Shown piece by piece: positions 1 through 8,198 of a stretch of 64,000 nucleotides of DNA. Each line of letters begins with the position of its first letter. The first letter of the stretch is position 1. The notes under the pieces were generated by a model that saw nothing but the letters and a program-made list of their open reading frames with translations, was not told the origin of the DNA and ran no database searches. Origin of the DNA: Sporofaciens musculi (GTDB lineage: Bacteria > Bacillota > Clostridia > Lachnospirales > Lachnospiraceae); NCBI RefSeq assembly GCF_009830285.1, contig NZ_WUQX01000001.1, forward strand, positions 5,146,501-5,210,500. Reading direction: 5' to 3'. A program made the position numbers and the translations under genes.

Positions 1-802
1 CATGAAAATTTACAATATCCATATTACACTCCATCAAATAACGCTTGAAAACGTTCTCGAAAGTCCTTGGCTCTACAAACTTCTTAGAAGTGCCCGTCAG
101 CACAAATACATTGTCGTCCGAAGTCTTAAGCCTCATTAAACGTTCCACCATAAATTCCGGCATTGGAATATCCCGTACAGAACAAGCACTCTTAGGAGAT
201 GTAATGATAACCCTTGTCTTTCTGTTCTCCCTTCCCTTCCAATCTACCTCGTCATTAAAATTTTGAATCCGCTGCATAGTTGACCTTACCTGCAGGATTC
301 CATCCTTATATAATATCTGGCCTTTTCTAAGCGCACATATTTCCCCAAGCCTAAGTCCCATACAAAGGCTTAACAGGATTCCCGTCTTTTTCAGGTTATA
401 AACGTCTCTCATTAAAAAACGTTCCAATCGAAGCTGCGTATGCTTGTCCAAAACCTGGATTTCGCTGTCATTTCCCCTGATGCGAATCAACTCAAAGCGG
501 CATGGAATATCAATATCGCTCAGCGCAGCATAACGGCAGATATCCTTCAACACAAGAAGCAAATCTTTTACTGTCTTCTCAGCCAGACCTTTGCCCTGCT
601 TATTACCGGAATTCAATCTGCCCTGCACAAATTGCTCAATCGTGTCTGTCGTCAGACACTCTGCCTCAATATCGCCAAGCAAAGGCAGAATGTGATTTGA
701 CGTCAGGTTTACATATTTTACATATGTAGACTCCTTCACACGCATCTTAGAATTCTCCAACCACTGTGGTACGATTGTTTCCAATTTCTGATTTTTTCTC
801 AT
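1..802 (-). CDS. Tyrosine recombinase/integrase, 3' end cut off by window edge
   Basis: This is a site-specific recombinase of the lambda-integrase family, read on the minus strand from an ATG at 802 with AAGGA about 7 bases upstream. The first 267 residues are visible. The N-terminal SAM-like core-binding domain covers roughly residues 15-100 (MRVKESTYVKYVNLTSNHIL region). The catalytic domain begins near residue 120 with the first active-site arginine in GLRLGEIC. The window ends at NFH, just where the family's HTLRHTF box (second His and Arg) should start, so the distal active site and Tyr cannot be checked. It lies downstream of polysaccharide locus 1, behind a set of 34-bp repeats. By position it is a candidate for the enzyme that inverts the two promoter segments described below, but it could equally be the integrase of a decayed element. 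Confidence 0.9.
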   Translation of the reverse strand, partial: MRKNQKLETIVPQWLENSKMRVKESTYVKYVNLTSNHILPLLGDIEAECLTTDTIEQFVQGRLNSGNKQGKGLAEKTVKDLLLVLKDICRYAALSDIDIPCRFELIRIRGNDSEIQVLDKHTQLRLERFLMRDVYNLKKTGILLSLCMGLRLGEICALRKGQILYKDGILQVRSTMQRIQNFNDEVDWKGRENRKTRVIITSPKSACSVRDIPMPEFMVERLMRLKTSDDNVFVLTGTSKKFVEPRTFENVFKRYLMECNMDIVNFH

Positions 803-965
803 TTGTAGTCCTTCTTTCTTTCTTTTTTCTAATGATTATATAAGAAGAAAAAGGACGTGGCATTACGACACATCTAATTCAGATAAATTACCCTGCTTCC
901 CCTTTATTGACTATCCAGAGATAAATATGAAATTGTATATATGCATATACTAATCAAGAAAATTA

Positions 966-1077
966 TTGAATATGTGTTAAATTTTAAGGTTCAAAATTAT
1001 TGATTACGTGTTAAATCCCCTCATACAAAAATCTTGATTACGTGTAAATTTGATACATACAAATACTTGAAAACGTG
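966..1077. repeat. Four tandem 33/34-bp spaced direct repeats
   Basis: Four copies of a TTGATTACGTGTTAAAT-like motif start at 966, 1000, 1034 and 1067, giving periods of 34, 34 and 33 bp. The two middle copies share TTGATTACGTG exactly; the outer ones read TTGAATATGTG and TTGAAAACGTG. The repeats lie in the AT-rich gap upstream of the recombinase gene, about 165-275 bp before its start, and before the ATPase remnant on the other strand. Spacing close to three helical turns suits a row of protein-binding sites on one face of DNA, such as recombinase arm sites or an operator array. Beyond this I see only AT-rich sequence between 803 and 1127. Confidence 0.7.
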
Positions 1078-1127
1078 AAATCGCTTAATTTTAATGATTT
1101 CTGACATACATACGGAGGTGAATTTTA

Positions 1128-1377
1128 ATGAAAAGAAAGATTTATACAGAACTGTTAAAATGGAAGAAAGGAGGCTACCGATTTGTTCCATAACTATTTG
1201 GATAACCTGGATATGTTCTTCATGTATCTGGCGAGCTTCTACAATGTCAGGCTATACGAGAGGGAAACCCCGATTATCTTTGACGAAGTACAGTTATTTC
1301 CAAGGGCACGCTCAGCAAACAAATATCTCGTCGCAGACGGACGGTATGACTACATCGAAACCGGCTCTCTTATATGA
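1128..1377 (+). pseudogene. Remnant of an AAA_14/DUF4143-type ATPase
   Basis: An ATG at 1128 with GGAGGTG 7 bases upstream opens a reading frame MKRKIYTELLKWKKGGYRFV that stops after 21 codons. The next frame (1183-1377) encodes FDEVQLFPRARSANKYLVADGRYDYIETGSLI. The FDEVQ segment is the Walker B region typical of the archaeal/bacterial ATPase family with a C-terminal DUF4143. The P-loop (GARRVGKS in the family) is missing, so the gene has an internal deletion as well as a frameshift, and it is cut off after about 85 residues of a roughly 400-residue protein. I regard it as dead. Confidence 0.7.
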
Positions 1378-1468
1378 TGCTATAATTGTTAATATCGCCT
1401 ACAACTCAACGGCGCCAAACATAGGACTAAAGCTCAACATGGACCGAATGACCCTCAAATGCTAAAGT

Positions 1469-1535
1469 AAAAATGTTCTGAAAATATTATTTTGTACACT
1501 CGCGTGTTTTCAAAAATATTTTCAGAACATTTTTT
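1469..1535. terminator. Long hairpin terminator at the end of the epimerase/nuclease unit
   Basis: A roughly 19-bp near-perfect inverted repeat (AATGTTCTGAAAATATT and its complement) surrounds a 26-base loop. Poly-T follows the stem on the plus strand and a shorter TTTAC follows on the minus strand. It begins directly after the stop codon of the minus-strand ATPase/nuclease gene, so it ends that transcript and also blocks rightward transcription from the ATPase remnant. Confidence 0.75.
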
Positions 1536-3114
1536 ACTCTTTTACATATTTTTCAATGATACAGGTATGCTTTCTTTCCCCCACAGATGTTTCCTTATTA
1601 TAATTCACTCCGACTAACAATATATCCCCGCCATAATTCTCAATAGCTTTTGGATACTGCTTCTTCTTTATCTGTTCGATTGCACCCTGGGCTGATTGAT
1701 TCCATTTCAGCTCTATGACAAGCGCAGGAAAACCGGAATCATGCTTCGGCAAATAGATAATATCCGCAAATCCCTCTCCGGCGGGTAATTCCTCCCATTG
1801 CAGATAATTCTCCTTATATGTGTAGTATGCAAGTTTAATCACGCTGCGAAGGCTATCCTCTTTATTGTAGTGCAAAGGCGTCGTCTCCTCAGAATGTATC
1901 TTTTCAATCTGAGCCGCAACAGCCTCCTCGTTCATGTGAACAGTATCGTAGAGAAGCCGGTCGCTTTCCGCTACCCGCTTCATGGTTTCTGTATGATGGG
2001 CCTCCCTGACCGCCTTTGAAAATTCCATCCGAATTTCTTCATTGGGAATTCGCACAGTCTTTTTACTCTCATCATATGCCAAATATCCCAAATGAACCAA
2101 AAGCGTCAGCACATCATCCCTTCCCTTAAACGTTACAAGATCATTTGCAAAGCCATTCACATTTACTCCTACCTCCACACCGCCAATCAGCTCAGCGATG
2201 GTCTTTACAAGCCCCACATGATTCATACTGATATATGAGAGCAGACTCTCCGCCGCTGACGTCTCCGTCCAATAAGAATCAAAATCAAGATTATCAACAG
2301 CCTGCTTAACTGAGTTTGGGTTGTAGACAGAACCCACGCCTTTAAAATGATATCCGTCATACCACTGTTTCATCCTCTGAAAATCGACTCCGTACTCAGC
2401 GCACAGCCCTCTCACTTCTTTTTCTGTGAATCCGACATAACTGCCAAATTTCCGTGGCTTGACCATCGTGTACTCTTTAAAATCAGATATGGCAGACTGC
2501 TTTCCATCCTTCTTAATCGGAAGAATTCCTGTCATATATGCCGCCGCAAATATCTTCGCCGTTGTTCCGCTGCTTTTAAACATGGTACGGAGGAATTCCA
2601 GATATTCTTGCTGAACCGACGGATTTTCACGGATCGGCGCATCCCACTCATCAATAATCATAATAAACTTATTTCCAGTCAGTTCAACTGCATGAATCAT
2701 CGTCTCCGGCAGTTCATTGCTTACGGACAATTCTGGATACGCTCTCATTAATTCTTCTGTAATCTTTCCGCTTAAATAATCAACAAACATCCTATAATGA
2801 TTGGTAAAGGGCTTTATATAAGTCATATCAACATATATCACATCATACTTGTTGAGGTACCTCAAGTAATCTTCATCCTTGCTGATGTCTTTTCCCTCAA
2901 AGAGATGTGATGAATCACAGGTCTTATCATAATATGCGCATAACATCTGAGCTGCAAATGATTTTCCAAATCTTCGTGGTCTGCTGATACAGGTCAGCCT
3001 TCTTGGAGTCTCAATGGTATCATTAATCAAAGCAATCAGACCCGTCTTGTCGATATAATGATCATTCAGTATTCCGGTAAATCCGCTGTTCCCTGGATTA
3101 AGATAAACCCCCAT
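1534..3114 (-). CDS. AAA-ATPase-like / PD-(D/E)XK nuclease-superfamily protein
   Basis: This protein of about 526 residues matches the common gut-bacterial family combining an N-terminal AAA-ATPase-like domain (PF09820) with a C-terminal PD-(D/E)XK nuclease-like domain (DUF1703). The N-terminal FTGILNDHYIDKTGLIALIN leads to the P-loop-like SRPRRFGKSFAAQMLC and then the Walker-B-like IMIIDEWDAPI. Near the C terminus, GFADIIYLP followed by ALVIELKWN gives the D...E-x-K nuclease pattern. I chose the ATG at 3114 because GGAGGTG lies 9 bases upstream; a TTG at 3144 would overlap the previous gene's stop. These proteins are abundant and often decayed in Lachnospiraceae and Bacteroidetes, and their role is unknown. 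A fragment of a paralog lies at 4344-4646. Confidence 0.85.
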   Translation of the reverse strand: MGVYLNPGNSGFTGILNDHYIDKTGLIALINDTIETPRRLTCISRPRRFGKSFAAQMLCAYYDKTCDSSHLFEGKDISKDEDYLRYLNKYDVIYVDMTYIKPFTNHYRMFVDYLSGKITEELMRAYPELSVSNELPETMIHAVELTGNKFIMIIDEWDAPIRENPSVQQEYLEFLRTMFKSSGTTAKIFAAAYMTGILPIKKDGKQSAISDFKEYTMVKPRKFGSYVGFTEKEVRGLCAEYGVDFQRMKQWYDGYHFKGVGSVYNPNSVKQAVDNLDFDSYWTETSAAESLLSYISMNHVGLVKTIAELIGGVEVGVNVNGFANDLVTFKGRDDVLTLLVHLGYLAYDESKKTVRIPNEEIRMEFSKAVREAHHTETMKRVAESDRLLYDTVHMNEEAVAAQIEKIHSEETTPLHYNKEDSLRSVIKLAYYTYKENYLQWEELPAGEGFADIIYLPKHDSGFPALVIELKWNQSAQGAIEQIKKKQYPKAIENYGGDILLVGVNYNKETSVGERKHTCIIEKYVKE

Positions 3115-3140
3115 AAAGCTTTCACCTCCGCCTGGGATTA

Positions 3141-4211
3141 TCAAGCCTGATAGTTTCTATACCACTGTGCGAACTGCCTCAATCCGTCCCGCAAGCTGGT
3201 TGACGGCTTAAATCCAAAGTCCTTCTCTAATTCCTCCACATCCGCATAAGTCACCTCTACATCCCCAGGCTGCATACCCACAAGCTCCTTATGCTGTTCA
3301 AAATCATAATCCTGTGGCAGCACCTTCGCAGCTTTCAACTCCTCCTGCAAAATCTCCACAAAATCCAGCAGATTCTCTGGTTTATTATTACCAATGTTAT
3401 ATACCTTATATCTGACGCCGTCTTCATTGGAAAGGGGACTACGCTGCATCACTTCAACAATACCCTTTACAATATCGTCGATATAGGTAAAATCGCGCTT
3501 GCAATTCCCGTAATTGAAAATCTTAATCGTCTCATTCTTCACCAGTTTATCCGTGAATCCAAAGTACGCCATATCCGGACGCCCTGCTGGTCCGTATACC
3601 GTAAAGAAACGTAAGCCAGTGGATGGGATATCATATAATTTTGAATATGCATGTGCAAATAATTCGTTTGATTTCTTCGTTGCCGCATACAAGGAAACAG
3701 GGTTGTCCACCTTGTCCTCCGTAGAATAGGGAATCTTCTTGTTACTGCCATAGACAGAAGAAGAACTGGCATATACCAAATGCTCGACGCCTTTTTTCCC
3801 ATCATCGTAACTGTGGCGGCATGCCTCCAAAATGTTGTAGAAGCCGATTACATTGGACTCCAGGTAAACATCCGGATTGGTAATACTGTATCGCACTCCT
3901 GCCTGAGCTGCCAGATTGACCACGACTTCAGGCTGATATTCTGAAAAAATCTGGTCAATAAAAACTTTATCCGCAAGGCTGCCCTTCTGAAAAATAAATT
4001 CAGACGATGCGCCTTTTTTTTCCTGCCGAATCTGTTCCAGACGGTATTCTTTCAAAGATACATCGTAGTAGTCGTTCAGGTTGTCAACTCCTATAATTTT
4101 GATATCTTCAAACATGGTAAGCAGGACACGGCTTAAGTTTGCCCCGATAAATCCGGCTGCGCCGGTAATTAATATGGTCTTTCCGTTTAAATCTACATTT
4201 TTATTCAACAT
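3141..4211 (-). CDS. NAD-dependent UDP-glucuronate 4-epimerase-like protein
   Basis: This is an extended-SDR nucleotide-sugar epimerase of about 356 residues. The Rossmann motif TGAAGFIG lies near the N terminus, followed by GVDNLNDYYDVSLKEYRL, which is typical of UDP-glucuronate 4-epimerases (Cap1J/LspL group). The catalytic YAATKKSNE (YxxxK) and the substrate-side RFFTVYGPAGRPDMA are present. It would convert UDP-GlcA to UDP-GalA as a precursor for the surface polysaccharide. A longer frame reaches an ATG at 4250, but a good promoter (-10 at 4251-4256) places the transcript start inside it, so I start at 4211, with GGAGGAAAGGA upstream. It is separated from locus 1 by a terminator and a fragment, so it is its own transcription unit together with the nuclease gene. 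Confidence 0.88.
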   Translation of the reverse strand: MLNKNVDLNGKTILITGAAGFIGANLSRVLLTMFEDIKIIGVDNLNDYYDVSLKEYRLEQIRQEKKGASSEFIFQKGSLADKVFIDQIFSEYQPEVVVNLAAQAGVRYSITNPDVYLESNVIGFYNILEACRHSYDDGKKGVEHLVYASSSSVYGSNKKIPYSTEDKVDNPVSLYAATKKSNELFAHAYSKLYDIPSTGLRFFTVYGPAGRPDMAYFGFTDKLVKNETIKIFNYGNCKRDFTYIDDIVKGIVEVMQRSPLSNEDGVRYKVYNIGNNKPENLLDFVEILQEELKAAKVLPQDYDFEQHKELVGMQPGDVEVTYADVEELEKDFGFKPSTSLRDGLRQFAQWYRNYQA

Positions 4212-4250
4212 GTTCTGTTTATAATCCTTTCCTCCATAACTTTCAGACAT

Positions 4251-4279
4251 ATTATATTCTCTTTTTGCAGTTAGTACAA
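4251..4279 (-). promoter_or_regulatory. Promoter of the epimerase gene
   Basis: Reading on the minus strand, TTGTAC (4279-4274) is followed after exactly 17 bp by TATAAT (4256-4251). Transcription should start near 4244. That is after the upstream ATG at 4250, which supports the downstream start at 4211. Confidence 0.75.
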
Positions 4280-4343
4280 CCGTTAGATTACAATTAATTC
4301 AGAGGCTTTTGGTTGTATTCCCAATCAGATTGCTATATACTGA

Positions 4344-4646
4344 TACCTCGCTGCACGGGATTCTTATCGTCTGGTGCGGGAAGATAAGGGCGGGATTGGT
4401 TATGTGGATTTTATATTCTATCCGATGACAGATCAGAATGACGACTGTATCATTCTTGAATTAAAAGCAGACGATACGGCCGAACATGCGATACAGCAGA
4501 TTAAAGAAAAAAAATATGTTCTCGCATTCTCTCCCAAACCTGGAGAACCTTTAAGCTATACGGGAAGACAGCTTGCCGTGGGGATTGGGTATGATAGAAG
4601 GAGTAAAAAGCATGAGTGCAGGGTGGAAGTGATAGAATGTACTTAG
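4344..4646 (+). pseudogene. C-terminal fragment of a PD-(D/E)XK nuclease-superfamily (DUF1703) protein
   Basis: The plus-strand frame reads YLAARDSYRLVREDKGGIGY, then VDFIFYP, then a CIILELKAD stretch. This is the D...E-x-K nuclease core seen at the end of the complete homolog at 1534-3114. It runs to a normal stop at 4646. There is no N-terminal ATPase domain, and a TGA immediately precedes 4344, so only the last 100 or so residues of a family member survive. It sits between the terminator of locus 1 and the epimerase promoter, which suggests the epimerase/nuclease block and locus 1 were joined by insertion or deletion here. Confidence 0.7.
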
Positions 4647-4661
4647 TGTTAAGTAAAAAGT

Positions 4662-4706
4662 AAAAGGATGGAATGGTACACTTTTTCATTTACCATTCCA
4701 TCCCTT
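4662..4706 (-). terminator. Terminator of polysaccharide locus 1
   Basis: A perfect 13-bp stem (GGATGGAATGGTA and its complement) with a 12-base loop is followed, on the minus strand, by CTTTTACTTTTTAC. It starts about 30 bases past the stop of the last hydratase gene, so the long locus-1 transcript probably ends here. It can also act on the plus strand for the nuclease fragment. Confidence 0.8.
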
Positions 4707-4737
4707 ATTAATCGTATTTTTCCGTCTAAGTTCTCAC

Positions 4738-5601
4738 TCATCCTAAATCAACAGTAGCAAGCCTTGGCTCAAAACAACAACAAGGACGCACGCTGACAAT
4801 CCTCACACCGCTGGCTCTCTGTGGCCCAACTCTCATAAATGTAGCAAGCACACTCGTTTTACCGTGTAATCCGAGAGGACCAATATCGCTCTCATTTACC
4901 CGTTTGGTAATCTCCTGCTCCATCTCGCTCTGAGTATGATATCTTCCATCTACCTGTGCCTGCATCATCAAAGCTGTTGCTTCAAAATGGCTTCTCCCTA
5001 TTCCGACAGACAACGTACACGGCGAACAACCTAACTGTGCAACACCTTCGATTCCCCACTTTACAATTTCGTCCAACACAACTTTTGTATCGTGCTTATG
5101 GAAGATTCTATATGTCTTTGCCCTAATCGCCGGCCCACCGCCCAACATTAAAATATGTAAACGGACAATATTTTCCTCACATCTACGGATTAGTATCGGC
5201 GCGGCCTCAACGCCCGCACTATCTAAATCCAAGCCGCCACTCTGATTAATTCTATGGCTGTCATCTCCCATAATCCCCATTGGACGTCCCGGCAGCTTCC
5301 GCAATCCTTCTGCAACACCTTCTCTGATCGCATCAAGCATTCTACCTGACACATTGGCATCTAAACCAACTTCTAAAACAAGATGGGGAATCCCTGTATC
5401 ATCACAAAGAGGGCTATGATTTTTTTCGGCTGCCATTGCATTCTCCAATATATTTTCAAGCACCCATTTGGCATTTTTATTATCTTCCGATGCGATTGCC
5501 CTTGTGAATGCTTCCTTCTTATCTTCCGAAAAAATTGAACCGGCATTCACAAGAGTATCCGAAACCCTGTTGACCGTCCTTTTATAATCAAAATTACTCA
5601 T
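4738..5601 (-). CDS. Class I fumarase/tartrate-dehydratase-type hydro-lyase, alpha subunit
   Basis: This 287-residue protein matches the alpha (N-terminal FumA/TtdA) subunit of oxygen-sensitive [4Fe-4S] hydro-lyases. It keeps the SPLCDDTG cysteine (CQDTG in FumA), a second cysteine cluster in QLGCSPCTLSVG, and a third in SVRPCCCFEPR near the C terminus, as expected for the cluster ligands. The ATG at 5601 overlaps the beta gene's stop by 8 bases and has GGGAGGAGT upstream. In other bacteria such pairs interconvert fumarate/malate or dehydrate tartrate. Here it is the last gene of a coupled seven-gene metabolic block inside a polysaccharide operon, so a non-TCA substrate is likely. This is the usual length for a separate alpha subunit. 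Confidence 0.85.
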   Translation of the reverse strand: MSNFDYKRTVNRVSDTLVNAGSIFSEDKKEAFTRAIASEDNKNAKWVLENILENAMAAEKNHSPLCDDTGIPHLVLEVGLDANVSGRMLDAIREGVAEGLRKLPGRPMGIMGDDSHRINQSGGLDLDSAGVEAAPILIRRCEENIVRLHILMLGGGPAIRAKTYRIFHKHDTKVVLDEIVKWGIEGVAQLGCSPCTLSVGIGRSHFEATALMMQAQVDGRYHTQSEMEQEITKRVNESDIGPLGLHGKTSVLATFMRVGPQRASGVRIVSVRPCCCFEPRLATVDLG

Positions 5602-6103
5602 AGATACTCCTCCCATGCGCCGCCCCTATAATTGCCGGATACTTGCAGACCTTAATCATATGTAATGCTTCCATACCAAGCTTAGGAAAAGCAATAACCT
5701 TTTCCTCAGATGTCTTTTCTCCAAGCAAAGCCGTAATCGGCGGTATGACCGCATACACCGCATGACACTGATCCAGAGCCTCTATCGTTTCTTTATGCAG
5801 TTTACCTTTACCAAGATGTATCTTTACACCTGCATATGATAATGGCTCTATACTATTTTCAATCTCTAGCTTATTGCTTGACGTAGGGCCAACCCCTGCC
5901 GGACTTAATGCGGTGTGAAAAACAACCTGCCCCTGCAGGCTGATTCCCAGTTCTTTGATTCTTCCATCACCAAGCATTTTCACTACTTTCGGCAGCACAG
6001 CATCCCGGCCGCATAAGATATATCCTGAAATATATACCCTATCCCCAACTCTCAGCCTTTCAATATCTTCATCTGAGACGGGTGTGTATAATTCACTTCC
6101 CAT
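5594..6103 (-). CDS. Class I fumarase/tartrate-dehydratase-type hydro-lyase, beta subunit
   Basis: This 169-residue partner of the alpha subunit corresponds to the C-terminal FumA/TtdB swivel domain. It has VGDRVYISGYILCGRDAV at the start, GPTSSNKLEIE in the middle and AAHGRSIYE at the end. The family usually reads GPTTSxRM at the central substrate-side motif. Here the arginine-methionine is replaced by Lys-Leu, which hints at a different substrate. I start at the ATG at 6103 (GGAG 5 bases upstream) rather than at the TTG at 6115. The end overlaps the alpha gene, so translation is coupled. Confidence 0.83.
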   Translation of the reverse strand: MGSELYTPVSDEDIERLRVGDRVYISGYILCGRDAVLPKVVKMLGDGRIKELGISLQGQVVFHTALSPAGVGPTSSNKLEIENSIEPLSYAGVKIHLGKGKLHKETIEALDQCHAVYAVIPPITALLGEKTSEEKVIAFPKLGMEALHMIKVCKYPAIIGAAHGRSIYE

Positions 6104-6124
6104 AAACCACTCCAAACTTTTCTT

Positions 6125-7273
6125 CTATTCATTAACAGCAAAGAGCTTCACATAAGCTCCCTCATTTTCGATAACCCCAAATGCTCTTGCACGATTTATA
6201 ACCTTGTTTGCCCAATTCGTATGGGGCTTAACCTCATTCATTTTGTTCGCACCAGTTCCCTTTACAACTCCGCCTTCCTTATGACCAAGAATCATGCTTG
6301 CGTCTTCATATTCTTCCTTTGTCACCGCCATCAAGGCATTAACAAACTTCACATGGGTTGGATGGATCACCGTACGTCCAACGAATCCATTTGCCTTATC
6401 CAAAATTACTTCGCGTAAAAGCCCGTCAATCTCATTATTAACAATAGGCAGCCGCTTCATCAAATAATCTTCCAAACCATGCTTTGGCAATTCTTCAAAC
6501 ATCAATTCCTTCGGGGCGCGAAAATACTCCCAGACAGGACCAGAAATCACATAATCATTATTTCTTCCACATACATTTACAATATCTGCCAAGCACTCAC
6601 GAACCGTCATAATATCATAGATTGAATAGTCCACGCCTCGGCGTACTCCAAACACAGACGAAAAATCCGTTCCTCCTACCCTCACCTGCAATACAAGCTC
6701 GTGATACTTATCCAGTATTTTCTTAATACCAACAAGCTCCTGCATTCGGGTCTCTTTGTATGCGGCTTCCGGGTCTTCTATAATCGGCATCCCATATAAA
6801 ATTTCACCAAAACGCTCATTCAAATCAGCCAGATATGCAAAATACTCATATCCATTTTCTGCATTAAATTTTGGAAAATTAATCCCACACAGAGACTTTG
6901 CCTGATGTAAGGTCAACGCTTCCCCAAAATGCTTAAACTGCGCAAGATTCCTAATCCGGACAAAAATTAAGGGAACCCTGTCTGCCGACAAAGCACCCTC
7001 CTCCACCGCGTTTGTCACCGCGTCTAACAACTTATGGACGTTTTCTTCCGCTTGCGGGACCTGTTCTTCTGGGCATGCATCCTCAAAACAAAGAACAATC
7101 GTCGTAAGCCCCGGCATCGCCCCTGACAAAATCTTGGGAGTAAAATCTTTTGTTCCAGGCATATACATGGTTGCCCCAAGACAATATTGGAGTATTTCAC
7201 GGTCAGTATATTTGTTAAACTCCTCTGGTTCAACAATAAATTTAAAATCAGGATTATATAAATGGTGTCTCAT
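6125..7273 (-). CDS. CitE/HpcH-HpaI-like TIM-barrel C-C bond lyase
   Basis: This 382-residue protein belongs to the C-C bond lyase TIM-barrel group (PF15617) of the PEP/pyruvate superfamily, related to CitE and HpcH/HpaI aldolases. Visible landmarks are MRHHLYNPDFKF, LCFEDACPEEQV (acidic cluster), IFVRIRN (arginine), MPIIEDPEAAY (metal-binding Glu), VRVGGTDFSSVFGVRRGVDY (Asp) and TVIHPTHV near the end. Relatives cleave or form C-C bonds between a pyruvate/acetyl unit and an aldehyde or oxo-acid. The ATG at 7273 directly follows the upstream gene's stop (8-bp gap); a GTG at 7300 is the alternative. It is central to the metabolic block, but the actual substrate cannot be read from the sequence. 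Confidence 0.8.
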   Translation of the reverse strand: MRHHLYNPDFKFIVEPEEFNKYTDREILQYCLGATMYMPGTKDFTPKILSGAMPGLTTIVLCFEDACPEEQVPQAEENVHKLLDAVTNAVEEGALSADRVPLIFVRIRNLAQFKHFGEALTLHQAKSLCGINFPKFNAENGYEYFAYLADLNERFGEILYGMPIIEDPEAAYKETRMQELVGIKKILDKYHELVLQVRVGGTDFSSVFGVRRGVDYSIYDIMTVRECLADIVNVCGRNNDYVISGPVWEYFRAPKELMFEELPKHGLEDYLMKRLPIVNNEIDGLLREVILDKANGFVGRTVIHPTHVKFVNALMAVTKEEYEDASMILGHKEGGVVKGTGANKMNEVKPHTNWANKVINRARAFGVIENEGAYVKLFAVNE

Positions 7274-7280
7274 AATCTTC

Positions 7281-8198
7281 TTACTTTCCTTTCTGTTCAC
7301 TCAGACTGCCCTTAGGAGACCATACAGCCTCAGGATAGTATGTCTCAATCATCCGCTTCACAAGCAAACACTGTTTTGCCCGCTTACGTGCATCTTCTTC
7401 CGTGCTGTCCCAACTATGGGTAGCCGCAACAGAACCACCCGTCTTAAGATAAAGCGGAGCCGCAATACGAATCATTTCCGGCACTTCATAATGACGAATA
7501 AAACCGCCAGTAGACTTCGGATTCTCTGTATGGATATCAAGCGGACACTCCACCGCCTGGCGCATGGCCGCCAACATCTGAAGCTGAATGTCACGAACCG
7601 GATTTACAGAGTCAGCCCCTATATTTTCCAAAAGTTTTGCAGAAGCGGGATTGCCATGACCAGCATGTGCAGACACTTTAAAGTGGCAGTCTGCCGGGAT
7701 TTCTCCTGCGCTTCTCATTTGATCCAATACCCATAGGCAGCCCTCATCATAGACAAGAAACCCACGGCAGCCAAGCCTGGCAGCCCGCTTGACATCTTCA
7801 ATCGCCCTTACAATCTGTTCTTCACCGCGCAGCCGATATCCCATGCGTACGCCTTCCTCCGTATGTACCGAAGCTGATGTGTCCGTTGTGGCCCTTGGTC
7901 CAATGGCAAGAATCAAATCCGTTTGCCATTGATGTGCCAGCTCTGCCATTTTCGATATTTCATCATCCGTCAAACACATAATTCCCTGGGTCTGGGTTAC
8001 ACGATGCAGGTACAGCCCATATCCGTCTACCGCCTCCAGCAAAGCTTTCATTACCTTTGGCCCCTGTATGCCCGGAACCTCAAACCGGTATTGTCCACCG
8101 TCATTGAATCGCTTCTCAGATGTGGGTAAATCGTAAGCATCTCCACGGGGCAATCCGATTGACTTAAGAAATTCTCTTGTTTCATCCATACTACTCAT
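7281..8198 (-). CDS. Unassigned TIM-barrel-like enzyme
   Basis: This 305-residue protein has the rhythm of a TIM barrel: LILAIGPRATTD, QIVRAIEDVKRAARLGCRGF, LVYDEGCLWVLDQM, FKVSAHAGHGNPASAKLL, ENIGADSVNPVRDI, PLDIHTENPKSTGGFIRHY and LYLKTGGS. His and Glu residues in SAHAGHGNP and DIHTENP are plausible active-site groups. It faintly resembles U32-type TIM barrels, but I cannot confirm a family. The ATG at 8198 overlaps the stop of the decarboxylase gene by 8 bases and has GGAGAAAGGA upstream, so it is translationally coupled to it. Its place between the decarboxylase and the CitE-like lyase implies a step in the same pathway. Confidence 0.7.
   Translation of the reverse strand: MSSMDETREFLKSIGLPRGDAYDLPTSEKRFNDGGQYRFEVPGIQGPKVMKALLEAVDGYGLYLHRVTQTQGIMCLTDDEISKMAELAHQWQTDLILAIGPRATTDTSASVHTEEGVRMGYRLRGEEQIVRAIEDVKRAARLGCRGFLVYDEGCLWVLDQMRSAGEIPADCHFKVSAHAGHGNPASAKLLENIGADSVNPVRDIQLQMLAAMRQAVECPLDIHTENPKSTGGFIRHYEVPEMIRIAAPLYLKTGGSVAATHSWDSTEEDARKRAKQCLLVKRMIETYYPEAVWSPKGSLSEQKGK

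Noticed and set aside
440-729. Plus-strand frames over the recombinase
   Set aside because: The minus strand encodes a continuous recombinase with recognisable catalytic motifs; the plus frames are shadows.
966-1077. CRISPR array
   Set aside because: The shared core is only 11-17 bp and imperfect, there are four units, the spacers are not of fixed unique type, and no cas genes are present.
4212-4250. ATG at 4250 as the epimerase start
   Set aside because: It immediately follows the -10 hexamer and would lie upstream of the predicted transcription start.
7281-8198. Naming the TIM-barrel protein as a U32 peptidase or a PEP mutase
   Set aside because: The resemblance is general to TIM barrels. 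The PEP-mutase signature is absent, and I cannot confirm the U32 signature.
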